From Membranipora membranacea (Eukaryota; Bryozoa; Gymnolaemata; Cheilostomatida; Membraniporidae): a stretch of 64,000 nucleotides of DNA. Of this stretch, positions 13,101 to 24,960 are shown piece after piece. The position numbers and the translations under genes are program-made. Positions within the stretch are counted from its first letter, which is position 1; each line of letters begins with the position of its first letter. The stretch lies in assembly GCA_914767715.1 (NCBI GenBank), contig OU612065.1, positions 22,132,001 to 22,196,000 on the forward strand. Direction: 5' to 3'. The notes beneath the pieces were generated by a model. That model did no database searches, was not told the origin of the DNA, and was given only the letters and a program-made list of their open reading frames with translations.

Positions 13101-16100
13101 TTTACGCAATCGGCTATGGTAAAAAAATACTTGTTTTTTATGTTTAAATTGTTCAAGGTGGGCCACGTCTGCGCTCAATAATTCTAGTTCAGTCCACAGA
13201 TTACGCAATCTGTCACTTTAAAAAAACTTACAAAACCTGCCATAGAAAAAAGACTTTTGTTTTTTATGTTTATACTTTTCAAGGTGGGTCACGGCCATAG
13301 TTATAAAAAGGGGTGTTTTTATATCTATGGTCGCGGTCATGACTGGAAACCAGAGATTATAGACTAGACTAGAGTCTCTGGTGAGACAGAAGGTGTTAGC
13401 TAACCTGAGCGAGCATGGCTTCATTGTGTCTTCTGATCTGAGCACCAGCAGACTGAGCGTGACCTCCCTTCTTATCATGTTGTGACTGAGATTTACCCGC
13501 CTTGGCTCTCACCACATATCGATGGAACGTCTTATGAGCAACTGGCTCGCCACTATAAATAGAGCAGAGAAATATCATTGGACTGAGAGTGCATAATGCA
13601 TAATGCAATGTGTAACACATAATGAGTAACGCATAATGTGTAACACATAACGCACAATGTGTAACACATAACGCACAATGTGTAACACATAACGCACAAT
13701 GTGTAACACATAACGCACAATGTGTAACACATAACACACAATGTGTGTGCTATGCGGGGGCGTCATTCAAACACAAAGGCATAGTAGTTTGTGAGTTTTT
13801 ACGAACAAGTTTTTCAGACCCTAGTGGCATTCTAGACATATCAATAATGATATAGATGAGAGGATAGGGAACATTAAATTTTAAACTCAACAATCGTTTG
13901 AGTCAAAGAGAATCATCCATCTCATTAGATACCACTCTGTCATGAAAATTAACCAAAAAGGAAATGAAAAGTTGTAAATGATTTGATTTATTTCTTATAA
14001 AAACACTTGAAAGTCATCAAAATTGCCTGTCACAATTCCATAGAGCTCAATGTGTCATAATATATACAAATATCAAATATAAATCAGAGACTGTCTTCTC
14101 CCACCCACCAATATCACTGATAAAATCTAATACTCTTCAAAGGTCTGCCAAGTCCTACATCTTTTCCCTGTGTAACCATAATACCCCTTAATGGTTCAAC
14201 TTTCATACAATCACTAATCCAAACGTGACCTCGTTTTTGTCTGATCATGTCTTATCCATAAGGATGGAAGCTTATCATAGTCTAACTTCTCGGTTTGCCC
14301 CATAGAGGTATTAATAACTCTATGGTTGCCCAATGAGAAACTATTACTCCTCTATTTGCCTTATAGCCAATTATTTTTCAATATAGAATATGATTAGATA
14401 ACTAGATAATAAGATTTGGAGGAGAGAACATTGTAATCCAACAATATAATATACCATTATTATCATTATCCAGTCTGGTTTGGCAGGCCAATCCTCGAAC
14501 CGGCACTATTAATTTGTCTGCAAGGCCAAACCACTCTCTCTACAAATCTACATACATTACATCAATTAAAAAAATAAATTATTACATAAAAGATGAGCGC
14601 AGATTATCCAAATTAAATCAACAGGATAATCCTATAGTGTCTGATTCATTTACATTGGGCTGGATGTACACCCCCAATTTGGCGGTGGTGCCACTGGCAT
14701 GAAATAGCGTGATAGTAAAGTTAAGACTCTCCTTCCATAAGTGATGAACTCTGATACACACAATACCAACAGATTAATATCTTTTAATATAACATTGTGG
14801 TGGGATTTTGTTCTTTTTCCAAAGGATCATCTTTAAAACGTTTTAAGCTGCAATTAAACAAACCCGCAATATATAGTAATTATCCTCACCGCCCAGCTTC
14901 CCTACCCGAGCATTACCAGAGCTTGAATGTATTGTGATAAATATCTATCTACTCTCTTTCGCGTCAATGTTGTTGGTAGAACAAATGGAATTCGAAGAAC
15001 AGCGACTACATTATGAATTCAGCTCATCAATACACATGTTTTGATTTCTGGAATGGTGGAATGGGGTAGTAAGACCAAACTTTTATTGAAAAACCATCAA
15101 ACAGAGACTTATCAGATACATTGAATTCCAAACATACTTATCAAAAACAGCTGCAGCGAAATGGCCACCACCCATCATGATGATGATCCACACATTAGAC
15201 TGAGGTAGCTGTTCTATCTGCCGTAATAAATGAGTGACGTCCTCAGCGCTCTCCTAAAACGGATCAAGAAGTGAGCGTTACATAAACAACCAGATTTTTT
15301 TCATCAAGCATTTTCATCTCCCATGTAAACATCTATTAAATCGAAAAAGCGCAGGTGGATCTTTAACTTGTCAGAATGCGTAGGGTGACATTGTTGATTT
15401 CCATTTTTCTCATATAAATAATGAATTGGGACATCTCATAATAGACCATTTATTATCTCATTAACAAAAAGTTTTAGATATTAAAATCAAGTGGTAAAGT
15501 TGGCAAGTGGCCCATATATAATAATAAAAGTTAACACATGAAATTAGTAGCCACAAGAGGAAAACAATAATGGTTTACGCAATATAATCTCCAATAACAG
15601 GGACCCTGGAGGTCTTAATTAGAATATCATGAATCAAATCGCTAATAATATTAAAAATCTCAAAAAGTTCTGGAATGGGACATTTAATCGGCTTAGGGAA
15701 ATAAGAATAGAACTGCCATTAAAATGTTTTTAACAAAAATATTGGCATAACGAAGAAAAATCTTTTTTTGTGGTGTTTAAAGCGGCATATATCGGTATTT
15801 ACAACGGACAACCAGGTGCATGGTGTGGCGGGGACTTGGCTACATTTTCAAATTAATCTATTAATTATAGACACTAATCTCTCTGCCCTGTGAGACTAGG
15901 GGTACTGTGGTCCTAAGGAGAAGGTCTTGGTTTGCTTACATATCATTATAATAGACTGTTTGTCTAGAGGATCCAGAATGACATTACTGGCAAATATCTC
16001 TGAGACCACAACAAACATAATTTTACTACAGTTCTGGATCTGAGAGAAATCGGTCGGTCGATATTTCACTAAATATTTGTAACCTAAGCCATCACAATTA

Positions 16101-19100
16101 GTGTTGAAATTCTAGGTGGTACAACTACACCCTGGGTGATGAAGAAGCTATAACAGATCTTATCAAGAGAGGGGCAGGAAATTGATCTGTAAATGTTTTC
16201 CCTGAACAAAATAACATTCTAAAACTCCGATTTGACAAGGCTGTAGGATCTAGCCAGGCATTGTCGGTGACGTATTTGAAGGGCTCCGAGAAGTGTACGT
16301 GAAATTTTGTGACATTCCAGTATCAAATACTTGCAAACAGAATGCCACCAAGTTTTATTGGCTGACATTTGAAGCCTTCACCGACCTCCCATGTTGCTAC
16401 TACACCACCTTGCTCAGGAGGAATTCTACTTAATTTCACAATATGTAATTTTGGATTATGAGCACTAAGCACCATAGAAAAAGAATGCAAAATAGCTTGT
16501 TAATGTAATAATTGATCTATAATTCAGCCAGTGCCAAGATGATTCCAAATCCTATTTTACAAAGAAATCCAGTTTGTTGGCAAAGTTCCATGTGTCTGCT
16601 AAGATGACAGGCGGCAATCTTAAACATGGCTAAAAACAACTATCAATTACATAAGACCTCAAACCGAGATTCATGCCCTAAGCTGTTATGTAAAAATAAA
16701 AACAGGCAAGCTTGACAAGAAGTAATTTCCCCTCAGCCACCTCTGAAATAACAGGAAAGATCTTTGACAGTGGAACCGCAAGTAGATGATGGGAGGATAA
16801 TCCAGCGAGAGACAAGCTGATAAACCCAAGATGAAATTAATTAGCTACACTTCTATATAAAAATGTGGTTGTGTGTCACTTGAACAAAAAAGTGCGTGGC
16901 CATAAATTCGCCAACTATCAAAGACGACACCAGTACGACTACAAAATGTGGAAGCGGTACAAGTTGGTATAAAAAACTTTAAAATTTTTAATCTTCGTGT
17001 AAAAATAATCTAAGCTAACTGCGGAATAATTTCATGGTGGTGCCATCATCCTTGCAACATATTCACTGGGTACTTGAAAAAGGGGAGGGCTGCTAGAGTA
17101 AGCTCAGCTCAGATTTAAATCTCCTTACATCTGAGTGACTGTCAGCTTATGGATCAAAAGTAGGAAGGAAGCATGAGGACAGAGCTGATGCTCAAATTAT
17201 ACCTTTTAGCCCATAAGCTTGAGTAACTGAGCTGCTTCCGTCGGGGGGGGGGGGGGGGGGGAGATAGTGGATGATAGTGGGCCCACCCAGAGACAGTTTT
17301 TCCAATGTTTTTTTACATCAGCATTATTTTTATCCCTTCTGATACACAAGTATGGCATGGAAAGTTTGTATGTTGTCGTACCTATTCCAATGGAGCAGAA
17401 ATTTTGACAAATTAGTGGGCCGGGTCAGCAGATTTAGCTGTACTTAATTTGGCAGTTTCACAACATTTTACCTTCTTGTTAAAAAGTATAGCTCTATAAA
17501 GGGAGAGAACTTGGCCTTCAGGAGCCTTCAGGAAGAGCTGGTTTTGTTCCGATGCGTACATTACCCCATCAACATCCTCATCATCATCTTCCGACACATT
17601 TCCTTGACTTCCTTTTTGTTTGGCTACAAATGAGAAAAAAAAACATAATTTCATCTGATCGTACCTATTGTACCTATCAGACAAAGTTTTGACCAATCCA
17701 CTTTCAACATAATCTTCAGTTAAAAACCAATTATAAGAGATCAAGGAGTACTCCTTGAGACTGAGACAGGTCATACTACTAGCATAATAGACTAGTACAT
17801 AAATAAACAGATGAAACCAACAAAGATCACTTTGAATCTGGCTCAGCAGTAAGATAGATCATAATAAGTATCAAATGTATTCAGATCAATCCCCAAAAAA
17901 AACGCATTTGTCAAGAAACGCTTTATATGGAAATTTGGCAAAGGGGGAATGACACCTTAAAAAAATATAATTTCTTAGAACACCCAGATAGATTATTAAA
18001 AAGGACTTGAAGAAGCTGGGGAGGGGGGAGGGATACCCTGTATTTTGCTATGCTTATTTTCTAGCCTCGGGCGAGTCATTAATAAGTGATATGTTAGCAA
18101 AAAACTTTCAAGGACCCAACATGTGTTTGTGTGTTGTACAATAGATGAAAACACAAGATATAATCATATCATTACTATTACTATTTATTAGCTCTGGTTT
18201 AGACTGAAAACAGTAGAAAGACCAGGGTTCTAGGTGGCTGACTGACTGACTCTCTGTATTCACTGCAATGTAGAGCTTATTTCTTAGAGTTGTTGTAAGA
18301 TATGTAAGTTGTGTGCAGATTGACAGACGAACAACTCTGGCCAACACACTGAGTTAAGTTTCGAAAGAGGTGAGTGTGAAATCATCACCAACAAAGGATA
18401 TTGCTGAATGTAGACCATTTTTAATGACAATTAAATTTAACTCCAGTGTGGTCTTTTGGTGCTTCTGTGGTAGGCTGTGATGAAAGATGACAAATTTTTG
18501 GGGGAAAACAATAACAAGCCCAGACAATAATATGCAGGAAATAGGTAGTAAAATGAGTCCACTGTGACCTGGGACAGTGACTAAATCATTGCAAACTTTT
18601 GAGTCATGAATATTTTAACCGTGATCATAAGATTTCATAATTATGATTGATCTAATGACTTCTTACAGTAATTAGAATTAATTACAACATATCAAAGAAA
18701 AAACATCAATCATCTTTATAAGCATGAAGAAAAATGGCCTTGTTGGAACTTCCACAGCCTGCAACCTGCAACTATGTCACTTGTCATGGGATGTAAAAAT
18801 AATTCACACCCTAGATATTTAACGACCCAGGCAAAGCACCTCCAGTTCTGACTCAAAATGTTCCAAAATTAGATGATAACAAGATAAAAGAAGCTCCAGC
18901 CCAAAATAATTTCTCTAATATTATTCAAAATTTCTTTGTCTGGAAGAATATTGAACTCTCAAAGTGGGGGGTGCACATAAAAACATGACTCACAAGGCGG
19001 CGAATTTATATTGCTATGAGAATTGCTCAAAAGACGTCGACGTCAGGGCAAATTTGGGGATGAAAACAAAACAGTTTTGAACTTTAAGGTTTCCTCTCCC

Positions 19101-22100
19101 ATAAAATCACACTGAATCATTGTCTAAATTAGGAGCTAGGTTTCCAGACCCTCATGTTTAGATTGTCACACTTTGAAACCACTGATTGGGTTTCAAGAGT
19201 AAATGTTTGATACAAGTTCTATTGGAAATGTTCAAGAGTCTAGTAATTAACCACAATTTTAACACTTGCTTACATCTTTTACACGTTTATGCTAAGTTGA
19301 TGCTAAGTTGTTGCGGTTAATCTAGGCAATCATCAGCTATTTTTAGTTGCAATAAAAACACACAACTATCATGTCAAATATTGATGAAATTGTTGATACC
19401 TCACCCTCCATCATTCAGATCCAAAAAGTACAACCAACCAAATCAATAAACTTCTTTACTACATGTTTCAATTTTGTTGGTAAAAGCTGAGACATTAGAT
19501 TCTACTCTAGATTTTTGATTTTGCCATAAATTACACAGAATTTTTTCCTTAGCTATGCTTGTGTGGATTTACGGCCCATGAATAAAGAAAGTACAACACA
19601 GCATTCCAGGCATTCCAGAAAAAGCTAAATTAGATTAAGATTTACAAAGGCTTAGTCACTACTAAAGCAAATTATTTCACTTTTTAGAATCCTGCCAATA
19701 TTACCTACACACGAGGTAGCGGACCTTTCGTCAAACTGCCCAAAAGGGGGTAGCCAAGCCATCATGCATCAGCGTTTCTGTTTTGCTTCATATAACTTTT
19801 TGTTCGAGGAGTTTTGAACAGAGATGCTAGGTCAAAAAATTCGTTCTGTAGAAGAGACCTAAACCAATGTTGATGTGATTATCTTCATTCAGACCCTTTT
19901 TAGAGACAAGACAATACAAGGACAAACCTGCTGTCAGCTTTGCTAACATGGCAGCCTTGCCCGCCTCTCCGGTATTCCCTTCATCTGTCTCACTGTCAGT
20001 AAAATCTGTCCCTGAGAGACTAGATATGTTATCTGTAAAATATATATATAGTATATGAGAAGAAAAAAAATCGTTAATCATATTAATATAGTATTGAAAC
20101 AACTGTAGTCATTTCTGTAATTTCCACAAAACCTAGATCTTTTGACAACTGAGTAATTTAAGTTGGAAAGCTAACAGCAATTCTAAGGGGAGCAATAAAC
20201 TCATTAACTATATGTGTGATGGAGGGAAGTTGTGGAAAGGAGGCTTGTCTGTAGGTATCAGCCATAGACTTTATATTTCCTAGTATATTAAGTCTATGCA
20301 AGGACTCCTTGGTCTATGGTGTCAGTAAATAAACATTACATCACAGGATGGGTGGGTTAAAAGTATGCACATTTGAACGGACTTCTTCCAGGCATGGCAT
20401 CAATAAGGAAAACCTAATTTTCTATTTTTATTACAAAACAGCCATAAAACGTGGGTTAATGTACCTGCAATGTGGCAAGTAAAATTTTAATTTAGAAATT
20501 TTATGCAGAGGGCATCAGTTTGACACACATAATGATAAAAACTTTGCATTTTTCAGCGATATCTGAATAATTGGTGTCATTATGTGACAAATCTGAACAT
20601 TTTTTTTCCTCCAGCATCAATCACATTTAACTTTTGGCAATAACAAAAAATACTTTGATGTGTATTAGAAATTGTGAACTTGCCATTGAGAATACTTTTG
20701 GATCCAATCCAGACACTGCTAGCAACACCTAGGAGAGATTCTCCTAGGTGTTGCCATCGGTTTGGCACATGGCAGGGGAATAAATCTGTGGCACACCCAC
20801 ATGGCAAATACCAGTAATTCCAGGGACCGAGACCGGCTTCCGAAAACTTAGCGAGCATTGTTGTCCGTCAATTTCTGCACAGCATGTGTGGAAACAATGA
20901 CCGGATACGTGACAGAACCTTATAGTGCTCATTTTTTTCCAGAGTGACATAATGTTTGGCATCCATCAAACTACAGGCACCGGTAATGTACCGATACATC
21001 CACAGCTCGTCAAGAGGCCCTACTATTTTTACTGCTCTTGAGCCGAGTGATAAGTACCACTTTGATAATGTTTCGTCTCTTACACCAAACTATATAATAA
21101 TGCATCTGCCTAAACATGTACAAAAAGTATCAACAAGGACATTTATTATGTTATTTCATCGTTTTGTTAATATTTTGAAATGACAAGGCTTCCTCTTTCA
21201 CCAGGCCACTCTCACCTGCCACCTCAGTGAAAGTTGCCTCGGTAACAGAGTTCGCTCCTTTCAATCTCTGTTTAAGATTGAACCGATGCCAATCAGTCTT
21301 GTAATGGTGTGTCTATAATCAATCAAAAATAAACATTTATTTATAGAGAAACAATTATTGGTGGTGCGCTCACTCCGCATAATAGCAAAAAGTGATTTAT
21401 GTCAAATCAAATAACTTTCTATGATTCACACAACGTTGACAGACATAAAGTGGCATATCGGTGTGAAAACTGAAGAAGATATCCATAAACCCAGCTTTGA
21501 TGTGATGATAAGACTAAATCGCTAGCCGCAATAGTAGGATTGCTGACATGCTTAATTTGCTGTATAACTTGTCAGCACAGAATTAACATTATTCATGAAA
21601 CTTCAGCGCCTAATGAGCTCAGAGTGGTACGCTGAGTTGAGGGAGTGGTGGTGGTGCCCACAAAAGTGATCATTAATTCATCAATCAAATAAAAAGTTAC
21701 ATCGAAAATACCCAAACTCAGAGAAACGGCAAAGACTTTAATATGTCTTTAATTAAGGAAAACTGACACGAATAGGAAACAGCCAATGACAGGCTGGTAT
21801 CAACCTGACCTGTTCTTCTCTTGTGTCAAAGAATATTGCACATGTAGCACATGACATAGCATCTGATATATGTAAATCTGATAACTTCTGAGCCGACGCC
21901 TTCGCAACCCCATCTGAAAAGTCAGAAAGCCACAACATATTAATAATACACCTAATCCCTCATCGAGCGAGCGGCCGACGCTCCAACCCCTTCCACATCT
22001 GTCCAGGGTGATTTTTTTCTTCTAAGGTTTCGTGGCACATTCTACGCCTTGGTACGACTATCAAACACTCATATATTTTAAGCTGTGTTTTGTGTTGTTT

Positions 22101-23353
22101 CCTAAATTCACCAAGCTACATTGTTGGAGCACCATTATGGGTTTCGTTAATGACAAATGGCAGTTAGAGCAAAACCTAATGCTGGCTTTGATGTGACTTT
22201 TCAAGTTATAAATGGCAGGTAATTCACAAAACTAATTACAGACACATGAAACCCATATATGACCCAAAATTTAACTAGTCTTGTACGGATGATATCAATA
22301 AATTTGAGACTAAACTCCTCTCTAGCACTTTTGTAGGGTGTCGAGCCATATGACCCGTCTTCTCTAAATGCGATGTAGTGATAGAAATTTCTGACAACAC
22401 ACCACAGTTAGATAACTCATAGTTCCATCTTTCAGTATATTATTTAGATAAAACTAATGATAATGATTTTTCATTTATGGAGGAAGTCGCTACACTACTG
22501 CATCAAATTTCTCAGAAGGTGCGGTGCTGAGTTAATTATTTTATTTAGATTACTTATCAACAAAGGACTTGTGGGGCCCACATACCGCCCCCTACTCCAT
22601 AGCATGTGTGAGGAGGTGGTAGTGCGTAGGATTCGTTTAATTTCGAAGGATTCGTTTAATTTCGCAATCTGTTTGATCAGTGTGAATGGCGGCTGCCGTG
22701 GATTAATCATTAATCTGTGACATAAGTCATTAACCACACAGAGTAATCAAGTGAGTCAGACTAACAATCAGGGCTAAAGATCTGAGAATTAACTGCCATT
22801 ACTGTTTGTTAAACAGTATTTCTACTGATCATACCACTTGAAAGAAGGATTTACTGGGAAAAAAACGTGTGAAACCTTAGGGTTACTTCTGCAGTAGAGA
22901 GGGCAGGTGGAGCCAGAACACTTAGTGCATTAAGTGTATAAACATATTGAAATGCACCAAGAGTCCTTCATGCAACGCCAATCAAACGAGCATCCAGTGG
23001 TGTATTGGTATGGATTTTGTATCAACTTCCTGCAAAGAAGCGAAACAACAATACCTGCAATATGAGAGTTACTGGTGAAAATTATGGTATTGATATTTCT
23101 GTCATCCTTTTTTGTTCTCACCAAAGTTTTCCCCCGCTACAATGGCATCTGACACCACCCTCAACTCTCTCAATAGTTTAGCAGTCTCCTCCCCTTCCTT
23201 TCCAAACAATGGCATGCCGCTCTTCTTCGGGACCTGTTTGGCGGATTTCCCTTTCCTCGGGGATTTCCCAGGAGTACCTGGCTTAGGTGACTCAGAACCT
23301 GATTCATTCCTCTCCGTTACATCTGGCAGGTTTGTGCTACTGCTGCTATCCAT
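5067..23353 (-). CDS. ANKZF1: ANKZF1 / Vms1-type peptidyl-tRNA hydrolase (16 coding exons, 733 aa)
   Basis: ANKZF1 releases nascent chains from stalled 60S subunits in ribosome quality control and recruits p97/VCP. Exons, 5' to 3' on the minus strand: 23353-23122, 21913-21810, 21312-21216, 20032-19928, 17623-17472, 15253-15138, 13552-13405, 12559-12334, 10720-10607, 8128-7940, 7613-7379, 6946-6835, 6446-6348, 5900-5820, 5495-5425, 5187-5067. All phases match and the total is 2202 nt, near the human length. Visible parts: C2H2 finger (CATC...HHYKTDWHRFNL, about 98-121); VLRF1 domain (GGGHFAAAVFD, HKTFHRYVVRAK, SAGAQIRRHNEA, about 245-390), with the Gln of GKSQ aligning with the catalytic Gln of Vms1; ankyrin repeat (about 500-570); coiled coil; VIM motif DREKRALAAEKR spanning exons 14/15; C-terminal zinc finger CYACG...FCSPSC. 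An acceptor 5 bp before the ATG implies an upstream 5'UTR exon. Confidence 0.95.
8525..8600 (+). mobile_element. Possible tRNA-derived SINE remnant
   Basis: The stretch gacttacaatcctgaagccc followed by a GGGTTTAATTCCC block (8555-8567) looks like the anticodon arm and T arm (B box, one mismatch to GGTTCAA) of a tRNA-derived SINE head. The A-box region (tagctatgtt) is degenerate and no tail was delimited. It lies upstream of ANKZF1 exon 10, in intron 9. Confidence 0.3.
10811..10928. mobile_element. 118-bp hairpin MITE with TA flanks
   Basis: Arms 10811-10864 and 10875-10928 are inverted copies of each other, 54 bp with about six or seven mismatches, separated by a 10-bp loop. The ends are GTCTAA...TTAGAC, and a TA dinucleotide stands on each side (10809-10810 and 10929-10930), as expected for Tc1/mariner-type target duplications. 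The element lies in ANKZF1 intron 8, about 90 bp from the acceptor of exon 9. The transcript could fold into a long near-perfect hairpin. Confidence 0.8.
12187..12318. repeat. Tandem repeat, 44 bp x 3
   Basis: Three units of exactly 44 bp (12187-12230, 12231-12274, 12275-12318) begin tctcacatacatcaggga and contain a small palindromic core (gtggg-tatat-cccac). Units 2 and 3 are nearly identical; unit 1 has diverged. The array ends 15 bp from the splice donor of ANKZF1 exon 8 (exon end 12334, minus strand), so it lies at the very start of intron 8. Confidence 0.9.
13068..13296. repeat. Degenerate two-copy tandem repeat
   Basis: Two adjacent diverged copies share the blocks aattctagttc-tgtcca-ag-ttacgcaat, tgttttttatgttta and ttcaaggtgggncacg. 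Copy 1 spans about 13068-13168 and copy 2 about 13169-13296, with copy 2 carrying a short insertion. It sits in ANKZF1 intron 7, between exons 8 and 7. Confidence 0.7.
13591..13748. repeat. 21-bp minisatellite
   Basis: A 21-bp unit, gtgtaacacataacgcacaa plus t, repeats five times almost perfectly after a diverged leading portion. It begins about 39 bp upstream (minus-strand sense) of the acceptor of ANKZF1 exon 7 (13552). Because 21 is a multiple of three, it opens false reading frames with a seven-residue repeat on the minus strand. Confidence 0.92.
14487..14570 (-). mobile_element. Possible tRNA-derived SINE head
   Basis: On the minus strand GTAGAGAGAGTGGTTTGGCC (A-box-like) is followed about 40 nt later by GCCGGTTCGAGG, a near-consensus RNA polymerase III B box (GGTTCGA). 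That spacing is typical of tRNA-derived SINEs. The 3' body, towards lower coordinates, was not delimited. It lies in ANKZF1 intron 6. Confidence 0.4.
17243..17261 (+). repeat. Homopolymer of 19 G
   Basis: An uninterrupted run of 19 G lies in ANKZF1 intron 5, and a shorter 13-G run occurs at 50325-50337 in BBS9 intron 9. Such runs are prone to sequencing and assembly length errors. Confidence 0.95.
20263..20298. repeat. CATAGACTT palindrome, copy A
   Basis: A 36-bp imperfect palindrome with 9-bp arms, CATAGACTT...AAGTCTATG, lies in ANKZF1 intron 3. The same arms close the 51-bp palindrome at 38951-39001. No target duplication is visible here. Confidence 0.7.
20722..20754. repeat. Perfect 15-bp inverted repeat with 3-nt loop
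   Basis: GCAACACCTAGGAGA (20722-20736), loop gat, then its exact reverse complement (20740-20754). It lies in ANKZF1 intron 3. A perfect palindrome this long is unlikely by chance but has no evident function. Confidence 0.9.
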
Positions 23354-23358
23354 CACAC

Positions 23359-24420
23359 CTGTTAATAGACATAATGGACAGATATTACAACACACACTGT
23401 CTAGAATGTAAAATGATGACCTACACTCAAAGACGAGTCTGCATGTAGCAAAGCAAACTAGCCGAGTTCAATATCCTGAGTTGAATTCTCTCACTAAACA
23501 GTGCTGGCCCATATTACTCAATCTGAATACAAAGTATTGATATCCTTACTCTATTATTTTGAGACCAGTTATTTGAGGGAAGCTGGGTAATAGCATGTTC
23601 TTGTTTACAATTAGATGAGACATTGAATGTCTTCTTCCTGTTAAACAAGACAGCTTTCTGCTATTGCCATCATGGTGTCACTGTAACATCAGTTTTCAAC
23701 TGAGTCTCTAGTATATTAATTACAGGGTAGACTGAAGTTGGATTTAAAAAGTTGTTTCAATATGCTCGATTGGGCACAAAAAGTATCTTCCCTTGGGCCA
23801 TAATACACTTTGTCAATGGCATGTTTTGGTTTGAAGTTTGTAAATTGGAGTAATCAAATTGTGAGTTAACCGAGTTTATGGCCTGCTTACTATTTTGCCA
23901 CAAATATTGAGGGGGCGAAGACGCGCAAAGGAAAATTCAAAACCAAATGTGCCTGGCCTTGCTATTGACGTATGAGATTACCAAAAACTGGATGCCAAAT
24001 TGTGTGATAAGAACCATTACACTTATGGTATGTGCAAAATAATGTTGCAGTGTGTATTTTGCCAAGATAACCACATTATTACAACCTTATCTCAATTGCT
24101 ACTCGTAATAAAATATAATAATCCAAGATGAATGGAGGCAGCTTCAGAGTGTGGCCGTTCTCGGTTATATGGCCACACAGCAAAAAGTAAAAGATGAACT
24201 CTTATAAAATTTGTAGTCAACTTAACAGGAAAAAAGCTGAACCGGTAAATCCAGATATGTCATGAAAGCAATAAGTCCACCTCAAAATACTAATCTAATG
24301 CCGATTTCCACACCGCAAATTGATACTTCATTTCTAAATGCCTCAATGCTCAATAGACAACAAGGTGGTCTAGGGATTTGATTGGCTGATTGGTTGGTTG
24401 CTGGCCTTTAACCCTGCTAG
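23359..24420. other. Interval between ANKZF1 first coding exon and the exon at 24421
   Basis: No coding exon is supported here. Because a splice acceptor precedes the ANKZF1 start codon (exon begins at 23358), the ANKZF1 5'UTR exon and promoter must lie in this interval or further right. The two flanking transcription units, if both real, would be divergent. Confidence 0.5.
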
Positions 24421-24953
24421 AAGCATGCAAACCATGCTTTTGAAGCAGAAAACTCAAACCAGCACATTCCATTATATGTCTCTAATCTAACAAGAAGGGG
24501 AAAAATTATCAACGTCTCCAACTCCACACAAGACAACATGAAGACCGATCCAAGGGTGTTAGCTGCCAGCATGGAAAAGTTATCGACTTTACCTGAGGAA
24601 GTTAATGAGAACATTGAAACAAAGCAGCAAACCAGAGAGGAACTCAATAACAATATCAACAACAATAACCGTAAGATGCAACTCAAGCTCAACACACAAA
24701 TATCCGCAGTAAGCACCTCGAGTATTGAGTCCAGAGATAGTATATTCACAGATTCCGACAGCATACCAGGCACCCCTACAACACCAAGAACACCGTCAGC
24801 AGGAGACTGGATAGGTATGGGTACATACAGAAGAAGGAAAATATCCAAGGAGAGAACCAGAAGTCTAAAGGAAGAGAACGAGGACCTCGGTCTGGAGAAC
24901 ATCATTCCACGACACAAAAGCCCTAAAGCTCTGGGTGAAATGGGTAAGCAATT
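24421..24953 (+). CDS. Unplaced coding exon; possible alternative first exon of the septin
   Basis: An open frame runs from 24421 to a TAA at 24958-24960; its first ATG is at 24538. The last codons read through a good donor (ATGG|GTAAGC, exon end 24953). Inside are Ser/Thr-Pro-rich segments (SIPGTPTTPRTPSAG), an Asn-rich tract, and a basic/acidic stretch (YRRRKISKERTRSLKEENED), a composition typical of a real disordered region. It shares an SMEKL start block and an NNNIN tract with septin exon 1 (32031-32462). The donor at 24953 leaves phase 1, whereas septin exon 2 needs phase 0. An internal donor (GCA|GTAAGC, exon end 24709) would give phase 0. It could equally be an exon of a separate gene. 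No function is assigned. Confidence 0.45.
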
Positions 24954-24960
24954 ATCATAA

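Noticed and set aside
13396-13766. Overlapping minus-strand frames with a seven-residue Cys/Tyr/Thr repeat
   Set aside because: They are created by the 21-bp minisatellite; only the VLRF1 exon part (13405-13552) is real coding sequence.
24417-24917. 166-codon minus-strand frame with hydrophobic leucine-rich translation
   Set aside because: It is antisense to the more plausible plus-strand exon at 24421-24953 and has no splice or domain support.
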